DNA from: an uncultured Eubacteriales bacterium
Lineage (GTDB): Bacteria > Bacillota > Clostridia > Peptostreptococcales > Anaerovoracaceae
Assembly (NCBI GenBank): GCA_910583765.1
Contig: CAJTYS010000006.1
Span: 62,001-126,000, forward strand
Length of the DNA stretch: 64,000 nt
Reading direction: 5' to 3'
Part shown: positions 41,222 through 49,237 of the stretch, one piece after another
How positions within the stretch are numbered: position 1 is the stretch's first letter
How the letters are laid out: each line of letters opens with the position of its first letter
Position numbers and translations under genes: made by a program
The notes under the pieces: model-generated
Database searches by the model: none
What the model saw: only the letters and a program-made list of their open reading frames with translations
What the model was told of the DNA's origin: nothing

Positions 41222-42246
41222 ATGTATTATTTGAACACAAACACGCCGTTCATTTTATTTCAGAGGACTCGAAACAGTGAAATCTACGTGGACAAAAGCC
41301 TGTTGATCCGTGAAGTGTCTAAACGAATCGGAACGAACATGCTTTATATCTGCGTCACTCGGCCAAGGAGGTTCGGCAAAACGGTGAACCTGAACATGCT
41401 GGGGGCGTATTACACCAAGGGGATGGACAGCCGGAGTTTGTTCGCGGATTTGAAAATCGCTGAAACAGATGAGTTTGGGCAGCATCTGAACCAGCATAAT
41501 GTGATCTACATTGATTTCAGCAGGATGCCCGATGGTTGTGCTGGCTATGAGGACTATATCACAGCGATTCAACACAATCTTAGGGAAGACATCAAAAAAG
41601 CGTATCCGGAGGTGAGCGAGAGAGACTATTCCAGCGTCAGTCAGATGTTTCAATCTACGGGTGATACTTTTCTATTCCTTCTGGACGAATGGAATTCGAT
41701 TTTTTATGAAAAATTTATGGGAGAACAGGACAAGGTGCGGTATTTGGAGTTTCTCAAAGGCCTGCTAAAGGACCAACCCTACGTGGATCTAGCCTACATG
41801 ACTAGTGTATTGCCTATCGTCAAGTATACCAGCGGATCGGAACTGAACATGTTTCGGGAGTATAGTTTCATGAATGACCGTATTTACGAAAAATATTTCG
41901 GTTTCCTGGAAGAGGAAGTGCGGGCGCTCTGTCAGAAAGAGGGGAGTCTTAGTTACGAGGACTTGAAATTCTGGTATGACGGTTACTGGACCAGCAGCTG
42001 GACACCCGGGACGAGATCTTGTCGGCCATGGTGGTCTATGGATTCTTGTCTTACTGCGATGGAAAAGTGCGGGTGCCGAATCGGGAACTGATGGAAAAGT
42101 TCGAGCGAGTCTTGGCCAGGGAAAGCATGGGCGAAGTGAAGGCCGTGGTGGATCGTTCCAAAGAAATGCTGGCAGCCACCCTTTCCGGCGATGAAGAGAA
42201 AGTGGCGGCAATTTTGGAGGAAGTCCACGACAGGGAGATTCCGTGA
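41222..42246 (+). pseudogene. Broken AAA-ATPase-like gene
   Basis: A second member of the family seen at 20998-22701, here damaged. The first frame (41222-42091) gives YVDKSLL, RPRRFGKTVNLNML (about 47-60) and FLFLLDEWN (about 150) and runs to FWYDGY (about 255). Then sense is lost. Family sequence resumes in another frame near 41992-42246 (LDTRDEILSAMVVYGFLSYC). The stretch normally found between the two, over a hundred residues, is absent, and the C-terminal nuclease-like part is missing too. So there is an internal deletion with frameshift near 41985, plus a lost 3' end. AAAGGGGG precedes ATG 41222. Confidence 0.75.
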
Positions 42247-42349
42247 TCTTAGTAAGAAATCAGATATTGCCGTTTGAATTTTCTTCGGCCATCAATCCTG
42301 CCTTTGACTATGATTACGCTGAAAGTATTATCTGAAAAAACGAAAACAC

Positions 42350-42378
42350 TTGACAACGAAACACCTGCATGTTAGATT
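42350..42378 (+). promoter_or_regulatory. Promoter for the structured RNA
   Basis: TTGACA (42350-42355), 17-base spacer, TAGATT (42373-42378). A start near 42385 would give an RNA of about 175 bases ending at the terminator at 42528-42560. Confidence 0.6.
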
Positions 42379-42384
42379 ATAAAT

Positions 42385-42560
42385 AATGAAAAGCTTGAGT
42401 GCTTTTGCGGCGATAGAGAGGAGCTACCCGTCCCGACTTTGCGGGCAATAAAGATACAAAGGTCGTCTCTGCCTATGGAATGATCATAGGACTGCTCCCA
42501 GAATTGCAATTCAAAAAGAAAAATCAAGCCTGAGCCTAATCGCCCAGGCGTTTTTCTTTT
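42385..42560 (+). ncRNA. Candidate structured non-coding RNA or leader with pseudoknot
   Basis: No reading frame is supported, but the strand folds well by eye. A closing stem joins GCTTGA (42393-42398) to TCAAGC (42524-42529) and CTTTTG (42402-42407) to CAAAAAG (42512-42518). Inside, GGC+AGAGA (42409-42419) pairs with TCTCT+GCC (42466-42473), and CGACTTTG (42434-42441) with CAAAGGTCG (42457-42465). A further hairpin CCTATG/CATAGG lies at 42472-42490. GGAGC (42420-42424) can pair with GCTCC (42494-42498), which makes a pseudoknot. A promoter precedes and a terminator follows. It could be a 6S-like RNA, a riboswitch or a type III antitoxin-like RNA for the gene behind it; no family was recognised. 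Confidence 0.5.
42528..42560 (+). terminator. Rho-independent terminator or attenuator
   Basis: GCCTGaGC (42528-42535) pairs with GCcCAGGC (42542-42549), then TTTTTCTTTT. Its left arm shares two bases with the closing stem of the upstream RNA, so the two structures could compete. Confidence 0.75.
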
Positions 42561-42590
42561 ATACGGACAGATATGAAAGGCTGGTGTGGG

Positions 42591-43448
42591 ATGCAGGCGC
42601 TTTTAGATATATTTCAAAAAACAAAAGACGTATTGTGCAAATATGATTATTATATTTATATAGCCAAAAAGGTCATTCATCTGACAAATTCAGAGCTGAA
42701 AATCCCTCATCTGATGGGAATGCAGTATATTGGCAGGCCAAACCAATATACTGGTGATTATGGAGCGTATTGCATAAAGAAGAAGAGGATAACGCTTGCC
42801 TCGGTGGAAAAGTTAGTAAAGAGATGCTATCGCACAGAAGAAAAGCAGAGGATCATGCTTGAAATGATTTATCGTAAGCTCAATAACTTGAGTCTGTTAG
42901 AAGAAATGTTCTCTTCATATTCTAAACTATATTTATACAAAAAAACAGAGGAGATGGAAACAGAATTTGACTGTGATTATCTCATGGTACATGAGAGCGG
43001 CAAGGTGATTTCGCATCTTGGCCTTGTTAAATCGGCAGACGGCAATACCTATCATTGCAATTCTTTTATGGCAACTTACCAGACGGATAGAGAGAAGGAC
43101 TTGTTTTACTGCCACTTGTCCAAGCGGTATGAAATCAACAAAATTATTCGTGAAAATAAACAGACCAAAGAGAAGGAAACGATTTATTTAAGCGAGCAGG
43201 CAGAACTGAGGGAAAAATCAGGCATTGTAAAGATGTTAAAGGATTCCGGCATAGAGACGGACGATGAATTATTGAAATATATCCTGCGGCTGAACGTGAA
43301 ATTTGGCGTATATCATACATTGGATATGCTTGTGGATTCCACACAGCTAATAGGGAAATGTCGAAACAAGCGAGAGGAAGCACTAGTAAAAGACTTCATA
43401 GCACTGTGGAAGAAACTGGATTGCCTGAATGCGGCCAATGTTTCCTAG
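42591..43448 (+). CDS. PBECR4-like putative nuclease-domain protein
   Basis: A 285-residue protein without signal peptide or membrane helices. The N-terminal part (YIYIAKKVIHLTN, then LKIPHLMGMQYIGRPNQYTG at about 43-62) resembles PBECR4, a Barnase-EndoU-ColicinE5/RelE-fold domain found in phage and toxin settings; the conserved His of PHLMG would lie in the predicted active site. The identification is by pattern only. The C-terminal half is lysine-rich and unassigned. An alternative start is ATG 42573 (six residues longer), but it lacks a ribosome site. The gene stands alone between the structured RNA with its terminator and a terminator at 43601, and its base use is more AT-rich than its neighbours. 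Confidence 0.6.
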   Translation: MQALLDIFQKTKDVLCKYDYYIYIAKKVIHLTNSELKIPHLMGMQYIGRPNQYTGDYGAYCIKKKRITLASVEKLVKRCYRTEEKQRIMLEMIYRKLNNLSLLEEMFSSYSKLYLYKKTEEMETEFDCDYLMVHESGKVISHLGLVKSADGNTYHCNSFMATYQTDREKDLFYCHLSKRYEINKIIRENKQTKEKETIYLSEQAELREKSGIVKMLKDSGIETDDELLKYILRLNVKFGVYHTLDMLVDSTQLIGKCRNKREEALVKDFIALWKKLDCLNAANVS

Positions 43449-43600
43449 CCAATCGGGATCAGCTATGACAACGAAAAGCGGCACCAGTGCAGGATCGAAA
43501 AAAACCTCCTGACGCCCACCTCAAAATTTCACCATACAAAAGTGAATAAGCACCCTGAATTTTCCCTGAAAAGTAACCCGAAAACAACTTAATAACCCAA

Positions 43601-43646
43601 AAAAGCAAATCGAAAATGGATTAGAGTCCTCGATTTGCTTTTTCTT
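43601..43646 (+). terminator. Rho-independent terminator
   Basis: AAAAGCAAATCGA (43601-43613) pairs with TCGATTTGCTTTT (43630-43642) and is followed by more Ts. The A-rich 5' side lets it work in both directions. The 43449-43911 gap holds this, the sigma-54 promoter and the leader stem, but no gene. Confidence 0.8.
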
Positions 43647-43750
43647 ATGCCTTTCACTCCCTGGGGTTTCAAAGCAAAAATATTAATTTTCATCTCAATA
43701 GCGTTGAAATTTCAATGTTTCAAAAAAATATCCAAAACAAATTATCATCT

Positions 43751-43766
43751 TGGCACGGAGATTGCT
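43751..43766 (+). promoter_or_regulatory. Sigma-54 promoter of the 4-hydroxybutyryl-CoA cluster
   Basis: TGGCAC (43751-43756), five bases, TTGCT (43762-43766): an exact match to the -24/-12 consensus with correct spacing. Transcription would start near 43778 and give a leader of about 135 bases. A perfect dyad TTGAAATTTCAA (about 43705-43716) upstream is a possible activator site. The required enhancer-binding activator is not in the window. Confidence 0.8.
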
Positions 43767-43800
43767 TTAAATAAAAGTGAAACAAGACAACAAAGCAATC

Positions 43801-43827
43801 TTTCCACAAAGAAAGGCTTTGTGGAAA
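43801..43827 (+). promoter_or_regulatory. Stem-loop in the leader of the catabolic operon
   Basis: TTTCCACAAAG (43801-43811) and CTTTGTGGAAA (43817-43827) pair perfectly around AAAGG. It lies downstream of the sigma-54 start site. No T-run follows, so it is not a simple terminator; it may stabilise the mRNA or bind a regulator. Confidence 0.55.
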
Positions 43828-43911
43828 TCCTGGAATTATCGTACAGCAATCACAGCGATCGTTCCCATGGGAATAAACAATCACAAGAAAACAAGTTGGA
43901 GGTAACAATAA

Positions 43912-45108
43912 ATGTCAGATAACAAAAAACCATTGGCCGGAGTGAAGGTCATCGATTTTACAAGGGTATATTCCGGTCCCTATTGCACCATGCTGCTGGC
44001 GGATCTTGGCGCGGAGGTTATCAAGATAGAAAAAAAGGGAACAGGCGACGACACCCATTTCTTCGCCCCGAGAAAAGACGGGGAAAGCGGATATTTCACT
44101 TATCTAAACAGAAACAAAAAAAGCATCGCCCTGGACCTGAAAGCACCGGAGTCAGTAGAGATCGTCAAAGAACTGGCCAAGTGGGCTGACATGGTTGTGG
44201 AAAACTTTTCGCCAGGCGTTGTGGACAGATTGGGCGTGGGCTATGAAGACCTGAAAAAAGTCAATCCAAAGATCATCTACGGCTCCATTTCTGGATTCGG
44301 ACAGACAGGTCCTTACAAGAAAAAACCAGCTTACGATGTGGTCTGTCAGGCAATGGGTGGTTTCATGGCCCTGACGGGAGAAAAGGGCGGAAAACCTTAC
44401 AAACTGGGTCCTTCCATCGTAGACGCTTCCGCGGGGATCCACATGGCCTTCGCCTTAATGGTGGCCCTCCATTACAGAGACCAAACAGGCGTGGGACAGT
44501 TCATTGACGTGGGCATGATGGACACTGCCTTTTCCACTCTGGAAAACTTCGTGGTCACGAAATCCGTCATGGGAGAAGCGCCAACGAGAAACGGAAACGC
44601 CAATCTGGGCTCCGCGCCGTTCAATTCTTACAAAACAAAAGACGGTTATGTGACTATCGCAGTGGCCAACAACAGCTTGTTCGATAAATTCACAAAAGTC
44701 ATGAATCGCCGCGACCTCTTTGAGGCAGAGCAATACAAGGAAAACCATCTGCGGAAACAGAATGAAGAGGAGCTCAATGCGGAAGTGGAAAAATGGACTA
44801 GCCAGTTCACCACAGCAGAAGTGGTGGAAATGCTGGACGAAGTCAGCGTTCCCGTAGGGCCGATCCTGGGCGTGGACGAACTGCTGGAAGACCCGCATCT
44901 GAAAGAACGGGGCATGCTGGTGGACATCCCGCATCCGCTGCTGGGGACCCTGACTTATCCAGGGAATCCACTGAAATTTTCCGAAACATCGGAGTTGTGC
45001 TTTGAAGCGGCGCCTCTTTTGGGAGAACACAAGGATTACATACTGAAAGACATCCTGGGTATGGATGAGGATGGTGTAAAGAAGCTGGAGGAAAAAGATA
45101 TTTTCTAG
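43912..45108 (+). CDS. CaiB/BaiF-type (class III) CoA-transferase
   Basis: Moves CoA between acyl-CoA and a free carboxylic acid through aspartyl anhydride intermediates. The 398-residue protein has the family start VKVIDFTRVYSGPYCTMLLA, KSIALDLKAPE, and the catalytic Asp in GPSIVDASAG (about 168-177), followed by HYRDQTGVGQFIDVGMMD. The exact acid is not readable; from the cluster it is probably 4-hydroxybutyrate or a related C4 acid (inference), with carnitine-type substrates as the alternative. It is the first gene after the sigma-54 promoter, with GGAGGTAA before ATG 43912. Confidence 0.9.
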   Translation: MSDNKKPLAGVKVIDFTRVYSGPYCTMLLADLGAEVIKIEKKGTGDDTHFFAPRKDGESGYFTYLNRNKKSIALDLKAPESVEIVKELAKWADMVVENFSPGVVDRLGVGYEDLKKVNPKIIYGSISGFGQTGPYKKKPAYDVVCQAMGGFMALTGEKGGKPYKLGPSIVDASAGIHMAFALMVALHYRDQTGVGQFIDVGMMDTAFSTLENFVVTKSVMGEAPTRNGNANLGSAPFNSYKTKDGYVTIAVANNSLFDKFTKVMNRRDLFEAEQYKENHLRKQNEEELNAEVEKWTSQFTTAEVVEMLDEVSVPVGPILGVDELLEDPHLKERGMLVDIPHPLLGTLTYPGNPLKFSETSELCFEAAPLLGEHKDYILKDILGMDEDGVKKLEEKDIF

Positions 45109-45181
45109 CAACCGGAGCATATGAGCCGTCTGGGCGCAAATACTCGTTGTCACGCTGGAACAAGAAGAAAGCAGGTAAGCT

Positions 45182-45550
45182 ATGGTACAGGCATATTGGC
45201 AGCTATTGAAAGATTGGAAGGATGTGAAGGGCAGGATTCGCAGAGATCGCTTTTGGGAAGCTTTCGTATGCGATGTATTCATCGTGATCTTGCTGGTGAT
45301 GCTTTCCACGAGCATTGGCGGCATCATGCCATACGTCCAAATGGGATATCAGATCGTGACCGCAGTGCCATTCATCACAGCCGCTATTCGCAGGCTGCAC
45401 GATACGGACAAATCCGGCTGGCTCATGCTGCTGATGTTCGTGCCTTTCTTCGGCTGGGTGGCACTGGCGTACATCCTTTGCGCGGCAAGCAATCCAGAGG
45501 GAAATCAATATGGGGCGAACCCTTACGAACCTAATTATTACCATTTGTAA
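45182..45550 (+). CDS. DUF805 membrane protein
   Basis: A 122-residue inner-membrane protein with three hydrophobic segments (about 28-48, 55-70 and 80-98). The DUF805 pattern is clear: GRIRRDRFW near the N-terminus, AAIRRLHDTDKSGW in the middle and NPYEPN at the end. The family has no known function. It lies 73 bases after the CoA-transferase and before the transporter, both in the same direction, but nothing in it points to the pathway; it may be a passenger. Confidence 0.85.
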   Translation: MVQAYWQLLKDWKDVKGRIRRDRFWEAFVCDVFIVILLVMLSTSIGGIMPYVQMGYQIVTAVPFITAAIRRLHDTDKSGWLMLLMFVPFFGWVALAYILCAASNPEGNQYGANPYEPNYYHL

Positions 45551-45562
45551 ACATGTTTTTGT

Positions 45563-45599
45563 CTGTGCTCCCTCCCTCGCAAAAATGCGGGGGGGGGGG
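45563..45599. repeat. Poly-G tract of 11 with opposing C-rich arm
   Basis: Eleven G residues at 45589-45599 follow GC; CCCTCCCTCGC at about 45570-45580 can pair with them across AAAAAT. The tract lies about 205 bases before the transporter gene. Homopolymers this long tend to vary in length by slippage. Confidence 0.6.
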
Positions 45600-45803
45600 T
45601 CTGATAAATATAAGTACGCATGTCCTATAAGGGCTTTGCGTATGGGTGGTTAGGAATTTTCAGGAAAAGTGAAGCAGAGAGGATAAGCATGATTCGAGAG
45701 CGGACGCGAATTTAGCTTGCTTCTAGCTGAAATGGCTTTTTATGAAATCCATTGATCACAAAACAGAATCGTTATATCAGACGTAACAGAGAGGTAACAA
45801 AGA

Positions 45804-47207
45804 ATGGAAAACAAACAAGATGTCGTCATTACCTTAAACGACAAACAAGTGAAATTGCCTCGGACATTCAAGGAAAAAGTTTTGTGGCTGGGACCAAGCT
45901 TGGTTCTTTGCTCCATTGCGATCGGATCAGGAGAAGCAATCATCACACCGTATTTCGCATCCCTTTATGGCATTGGCCTTCTGTGGGTGCCGGTCATGTC
46001 CGCCCTGTGCAAAGTGTTCATCACGGAGCGACTAGCAAGATACACTTTGGCTACAGGAGAAACTTTCGTTCATGGGCTGTATCATCTGCCGGGACCAAAA
46101 GGCTGGGCAATCGTCATCACCTTTATTCCATGGGTGTTCATCGCCTTTTTCTTGGCAGTAGGCTGGCCTTTAGGCGTAGGCGCCGCATTCTATGGGGCAG
46201 TGAGTTACACAGGAGTGGAATTCGCTGATGGCGGCAATTTATTCGTAAAGATCGTAGCTCTGATTGTAATTTTGTTATCCATGTACTTGCCGGTCAGCCG
46301 GGGCGGGTACAAAGTCGTGGAGACGGTTTGCAAAGTCATGATCGCTATCGTAGTAGTGGCGGTGTTCATTTGCGGGGTCATGCTGTTTCCGCCGATTGGA
46401 GAATTTTTCACCAACATCGTTCCATGGAACGTGGTGGATTACAAACCGACTGAAATCGCGAATATCACAACAGCGATCGGTTATTCCGGCGGCGGTGTCA
46501 TGGCGATTTCATCCTACTCTTACTGGGTAAAAGAAAAAGGTTATCATTTATTTGGTCAACATGACTACAAAGCCACGTCCAAAATTTTTGGCATGGACTT
46601 GGCGCTGGCTTACATCATCCAGCCAATTTGCGCGATTTTCATCATTATCTGCGCCGGGCAGATTCTGCCGCAGGTGGGAGATGTTCCGAATGGAAGGGAA
46701 ATCATATTGATCACAGCAAATATGCTGGGTGAACCTCTGGGACCTTGGGCAAAATGGATCTGGCTTCTTGGTGGAGCAGCGATCCTGTTCAGCACATCCG
46801 TTGCTGTGTTTGACGGTTGGTCCAGAGCTCTGGCAGATGCCTTAAAGACATTGTTCAACAAAACCCTCGCTCACGTATCGGAAATGGCGATCCGCAGGGC
46901 AGTGGTCATCTTCATGGGAGTGGGCGGCATCATCTTCGGCGTGTTCGGCGTATCCACTCCAGGAACATTCGTCAGTTGGGGTTCCGTATTGGAAGGAATC
47001 ATCTTCTATCCAATCTTTGGAACACTGGCCATCGTCATTTGCCTGAAACTGCTGCCAAAGGAAAAGAGAGGTTCCACGGCGTTGACCATATTGGCCATAC
47101 TGGGTACAGCGTTCTTCCTGTATGTATCCGTGTCATACCTGCTGGGAACATGGGGGATCATTGATATCACTAGCGATCATTCCATTGCGGAAATGGTTTC
47201 CATTTAG
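45804..47207 (+). CDS. Nramp-superfamily transporter lacking the metal-binding motifs
   Basis: A 467-residue membrane protein with about eleven helices of the Nramp (LeuT-like) fold. In true metal-transporting Nramp proteins helix 1 has DPGN and helix 6 has MPH. Here helix 1 reads GPSLVLCSIAIGSGEAII (GSGE instead of DPGN) and helix 6 reads YSGGGVMAISSYSYWVKEKG, with no Met-Pro-His. Metal coordination as in Nramp is therefore unlikely. Its place between a CoA-transferase and CoA-pathway enzymes suggests uptake of the organic acid or alcohol degraded by the cluster (inference). Helix 6 is followed by a charged cytoplasmic loop, then five more helices. Confidence 0.8.
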   Translation: MENKQDVVITLNDKQVKLPRTFKEKVLWLGPSLVLCSIAIGSGEAIITPYFASLYGIGLLWVPVMSALCKVFITERLARYTLATGETFVHGLYHLPGPKGWAIVITFIPWVFIAFFLAVGWPLGVGAAFYGAVSYTGVEFADGGNLFVKIVALIVILLSMYLPVSRGGYKVVETVCKVMIAIVVVAVFICGVMLFPPIGEFFTNIVPWNVVDYKPTEIANITTAIGYSGGGVMAISSYSYWVKEKGYHLFGQHDYKATSKIFGMDLALAYIIQPICAIFIIICAGQILPQVGDVPNGREIILITANMLGEPLGPWAKWIWLLGGAAILFSTSVAVFDGWSRALADALKTLFNKTLAHVSEMAIRRAVVIFMGVGGIIFGVFGVSTPGTFVSWGSVLEGIIFYPIFGTLAIVICLKLLPKEKRGSTALTILAILGTAFFLYVSVSYLLGTWGIIDITSDHSIAEMVSI

Positions 47208-47244
47208 GAAGAATAATTAAAAAAATGGCCTTTTGAGTCCGCAT

Positions 47245-47277
47245 CAGGCATTCGGCATCATGATTGCCGAGTGCCTG
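47245..47277 (+). promoter_or_regulatory. Intercistronic stem-loop
   Basis: CAGGCATTCGGCA (47245-47257) and TGCCGAGTGCCTG (47265-47277) pair at 12 of 13 positions plus one G-U, loop TCATGAT. No T-run follows. It separates the transporter gene from the dehydrogenase genes and may set mRNA processing or stability. Confidence 0.6.
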
Positions 47278-47342
47278 GAATAGGCCGATTAAAATGATAA
47301 CCGCGTCGAACGTACGCGATATGAAAGAGAGTAAGTCACATC

Positions 47343-48365
47343 ATGTTAGCATGGAAAAAGAAAAAAGGACAGTACGGATTGGTCAAAACAGATTGTCCGA
47401 TCCCAAAGATTAAAGATACAGAGGTATTAGTAAAGGTATTGGCAACAGGCATCTGCGGAACGGACTTTGGAATCTACAAAGGATACCGTGAAGTGGCGGA
47501 TGGCCTTACGCCAGGCCATGAATTCATTGGAGAAATCGTTGAACTTGGAAAAAACGTGGTCGGCTATCAGGTGGGAGACCGGGTAGTTCCGAGCATTATA
47601 CAAAAGTGCGGTACATGTCCCGCATGCATAGATGGGTTTGAAGCCCAATGTGAAAACCTGAAAGAAATTGGGATTCACATAGATGGAAGCTTTGCGGAAT
47701 ACGCCGCGGTGCCAGCCGTGACCCTTCACAAAGTAGAAAAAGACATGGATTTGAAAACAGGCGCTTCCATAGAGCCAGTGGCCGTAGCCTATAGCGCAGT
47801 GAAAAAAGCAGAACAGTTTATCCCAGGAAAGGATGTGCTGATCTATGGGCCAGGGGCCATTGGCCTATACACAGCGCAAATCGCTAAGATCGCGGGAGCG
47901 GGGACCATCCTGCTGGCAGGAACGGGAGCTGACGCGGAGCGGCTGGCCCTGGCCAAAGAAAATTACGGAGTGGAAACCATCAATATCGAAGCAGAAGACA
48001 TCGATAAAAAAATGCGAGACTGCTTTAAACACGGCAAAGCGGATCTGATCTTTGAAGCCACAGGAGTGGCGCAGATCATAGGTGACATGCTGCCAAAGCT
48101 GCGCCCTCATGGAGAGCTGATTTTGGTAGGCGTGTACCACGACGCGTCAGAAGTAAACTTCCTATACGCGGGAAGAGGAGAACTGACGATCAAAGGAACG
48201 TTTTGCTATACATTGAGCGAGTTTGAATACGCGATCAAACTGGTGGAAGCGGGGAAAATCAATTTCAAGGGAATCGTTGACACCATAGAGTTGGAACATT
48301 TAGATGAAGGGTTTGAAAAAACCATGTCTAAACAATCCATAAAAATCGTTGCCTATCATCAATAG
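47343..48365 (+). CDS. Zinc-dependent medium-chain alcohol dehydrogenase
   Basis: A 340-residue NAD(P)-dependent dehydrogenase of the sorbitol/threonine dehydrogenase-like group. Catalytic zinc ligands are Cys in TGICGTDFG (about 38) and the GHEFIGE His-Glu (about 59-65). The structural zinc lobe is complete: C-x2-C-x2-C-x7-C in CGTCPACIDGFEAQC (about 90-104). The coenzyme motif is GPGAIGLYTAQIA (about 167-179). The substrate is unknown; oxidation of a C4 alcohol or of 4-hydroxybutyrate to succinate semialdehyde would fit the cluster (inference). Confidence 0.87.
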   Translation: MLAWKKKKGQYGLVKTDCPIPKIKDTEVLVKVLATGICGTDFGIYKGYREVADGLTPGHEFIGEIVELGKNVVGYQVGDRVVPSIIQKCGTCPACIDGFEAQCENLKEIGIHIDGSFAEYAAVPAVTLHKVEKDMDLKTGASIEPVAVAYSAVKKAEQFIPGKDVLIYGPGAIGLYTAQIAKIAGAGTILLAGTGADAERLALAKENYGVETINIEAEDIDKKMRDCFKHGKADLIFEATGVAQIIGDMLPKLRPHGELILVGVYHDASEVNFLYAGRGELTIKGTFCYTLSEFEYAIKLVEAGKINFKGIVDTIELEHLDEGFEKTMSKQSIKIVAYHQ

Positions 48366-48408
48366 TGGACATAAATAAAAAAGAAAACATCACAAGCAGG
48401 AGGAAAAC

Positions 48409-49173
48409 ATGGAATTTTCATTAAAAGGAAAAACAGCCATCGTAGTAGGCGGCAGCAAAGGCCTGGGATTCGGCATGGCCACAGGACTCGCGGAAGCGGG
48501 CGCAAACATTGTGCTGGTCAGCAGAAAGCAAGAGCAGCTGGATGTGGCGGCCGCGGAAATGACAAAGTTCACATCCAATGAAAACATTGTGGGCATGGCC
48601 GCGGACATCACGTCCCTGGACAACATCAATAACCTGGTAAAAAAGGTGTGCGACAAGTTCGGGCAGATCGACATTCTCTTTAACGGTGCGGGAGTCAACA
48701 AACGGTTTCCGGCGCTGGAATTCACGGAGGAAGATTGGGACACGGTTCAGGACACCCAGCTGAAATACGTATTTTTCATGTGCCAGGCAGTGGCAAAGCA
48801 AATGGTGGAAAAAGGGATCAAGGGCAAGATCATTAACATCGCCTCCCTCACCAGCGAACTGGGACTGCCCAACATGATCTCCTACTGCGCGGCAAAGGGG
48901 GCCATCGTGCAGATCACAAAGGCCATGGCCAACGAGTGGGCACAGTACGGCATCAACGTCAACGCCATTGGGCCTGGCTACTATAAAACAGAAATGACAG
49001 CGCCTTTATTCAAAGATCAACAGAGAAGAGCAGAGCTCTTTGCCAGGATCCCGCAAAAAAGATTCGGACTTCCTTCGGACCTGGCAGGCGCGGCAGTATT
49101 CTTGGCGTCCGAAGCGTCAGACTATGTGACAGGCCAGGTGCTGTACGTGGACGGCGGATTCCTCTGCTGTTAA
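48409..49173 (+). CDS. Short-chain dehydrogenase/reductase
   Basis: A 254-residue classical SDR. The coenzyme motif GGSKGLGFGMATGLAEAG (about 12-29), NGAGVNK (about 88), catalytic Ser in IASLTSELG (about 140) and YCAAKGA (Tyr/Lys, about 155-161) are all present, with the usual GPGYYKTEM and a YVDGGF end. The pattern recalls gluconate 5-dehydrogenase-like members. In this cluster it may oxidise or reduce a hydroxy acid or its CoA ester; which one is not shown. AGGAGG lies before ATG 48409. Confidence 0.88.
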   Translation: MEFSLKGKTAIVVGGSKGLGFGMATGLAEAGANIVLVSRKQEQLDVAAAEMTKFTSNENIVGMAADITSLDNINNLVKKVCDKFGQIDILFNGAGVNKRFPALEFTEEDWDTVQDTQLKYVFFMCQAVAKQMVEKGIKGKIINIASLTSELGLPNMISYCAAKGAIVQITKAMANEWAQYGINVNAIGPGYYKTEMTAPLFKDQQRRAELFARIPQKRFGLPSDLAGAAVFLASEASDYVTGQVLYVDGGFLCC

Positions 49174-49237
49174 ATGAATTCGTTTTGGCGAAGCTTGAGA
49201 TAAATCAAAAAAACTTATTACAAAGGAGAGAGCAAAC

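Noticed and set aside
42385..42560. Assigning the structured RNA to a named riboswitch
   Set aside because: I compared it by eye with the conserved cores of the common classes (SAM, TPP, FMN, c-di-GMP, fluoride, ZTP, guanidine) and found no match; 6S RNA remains possible but unproven.
44455..45327. A 290-codon minus-strand frame
   Set aside because: It is antisense to the CoA-transferase and the DUF805 start, with no sensible protein features.
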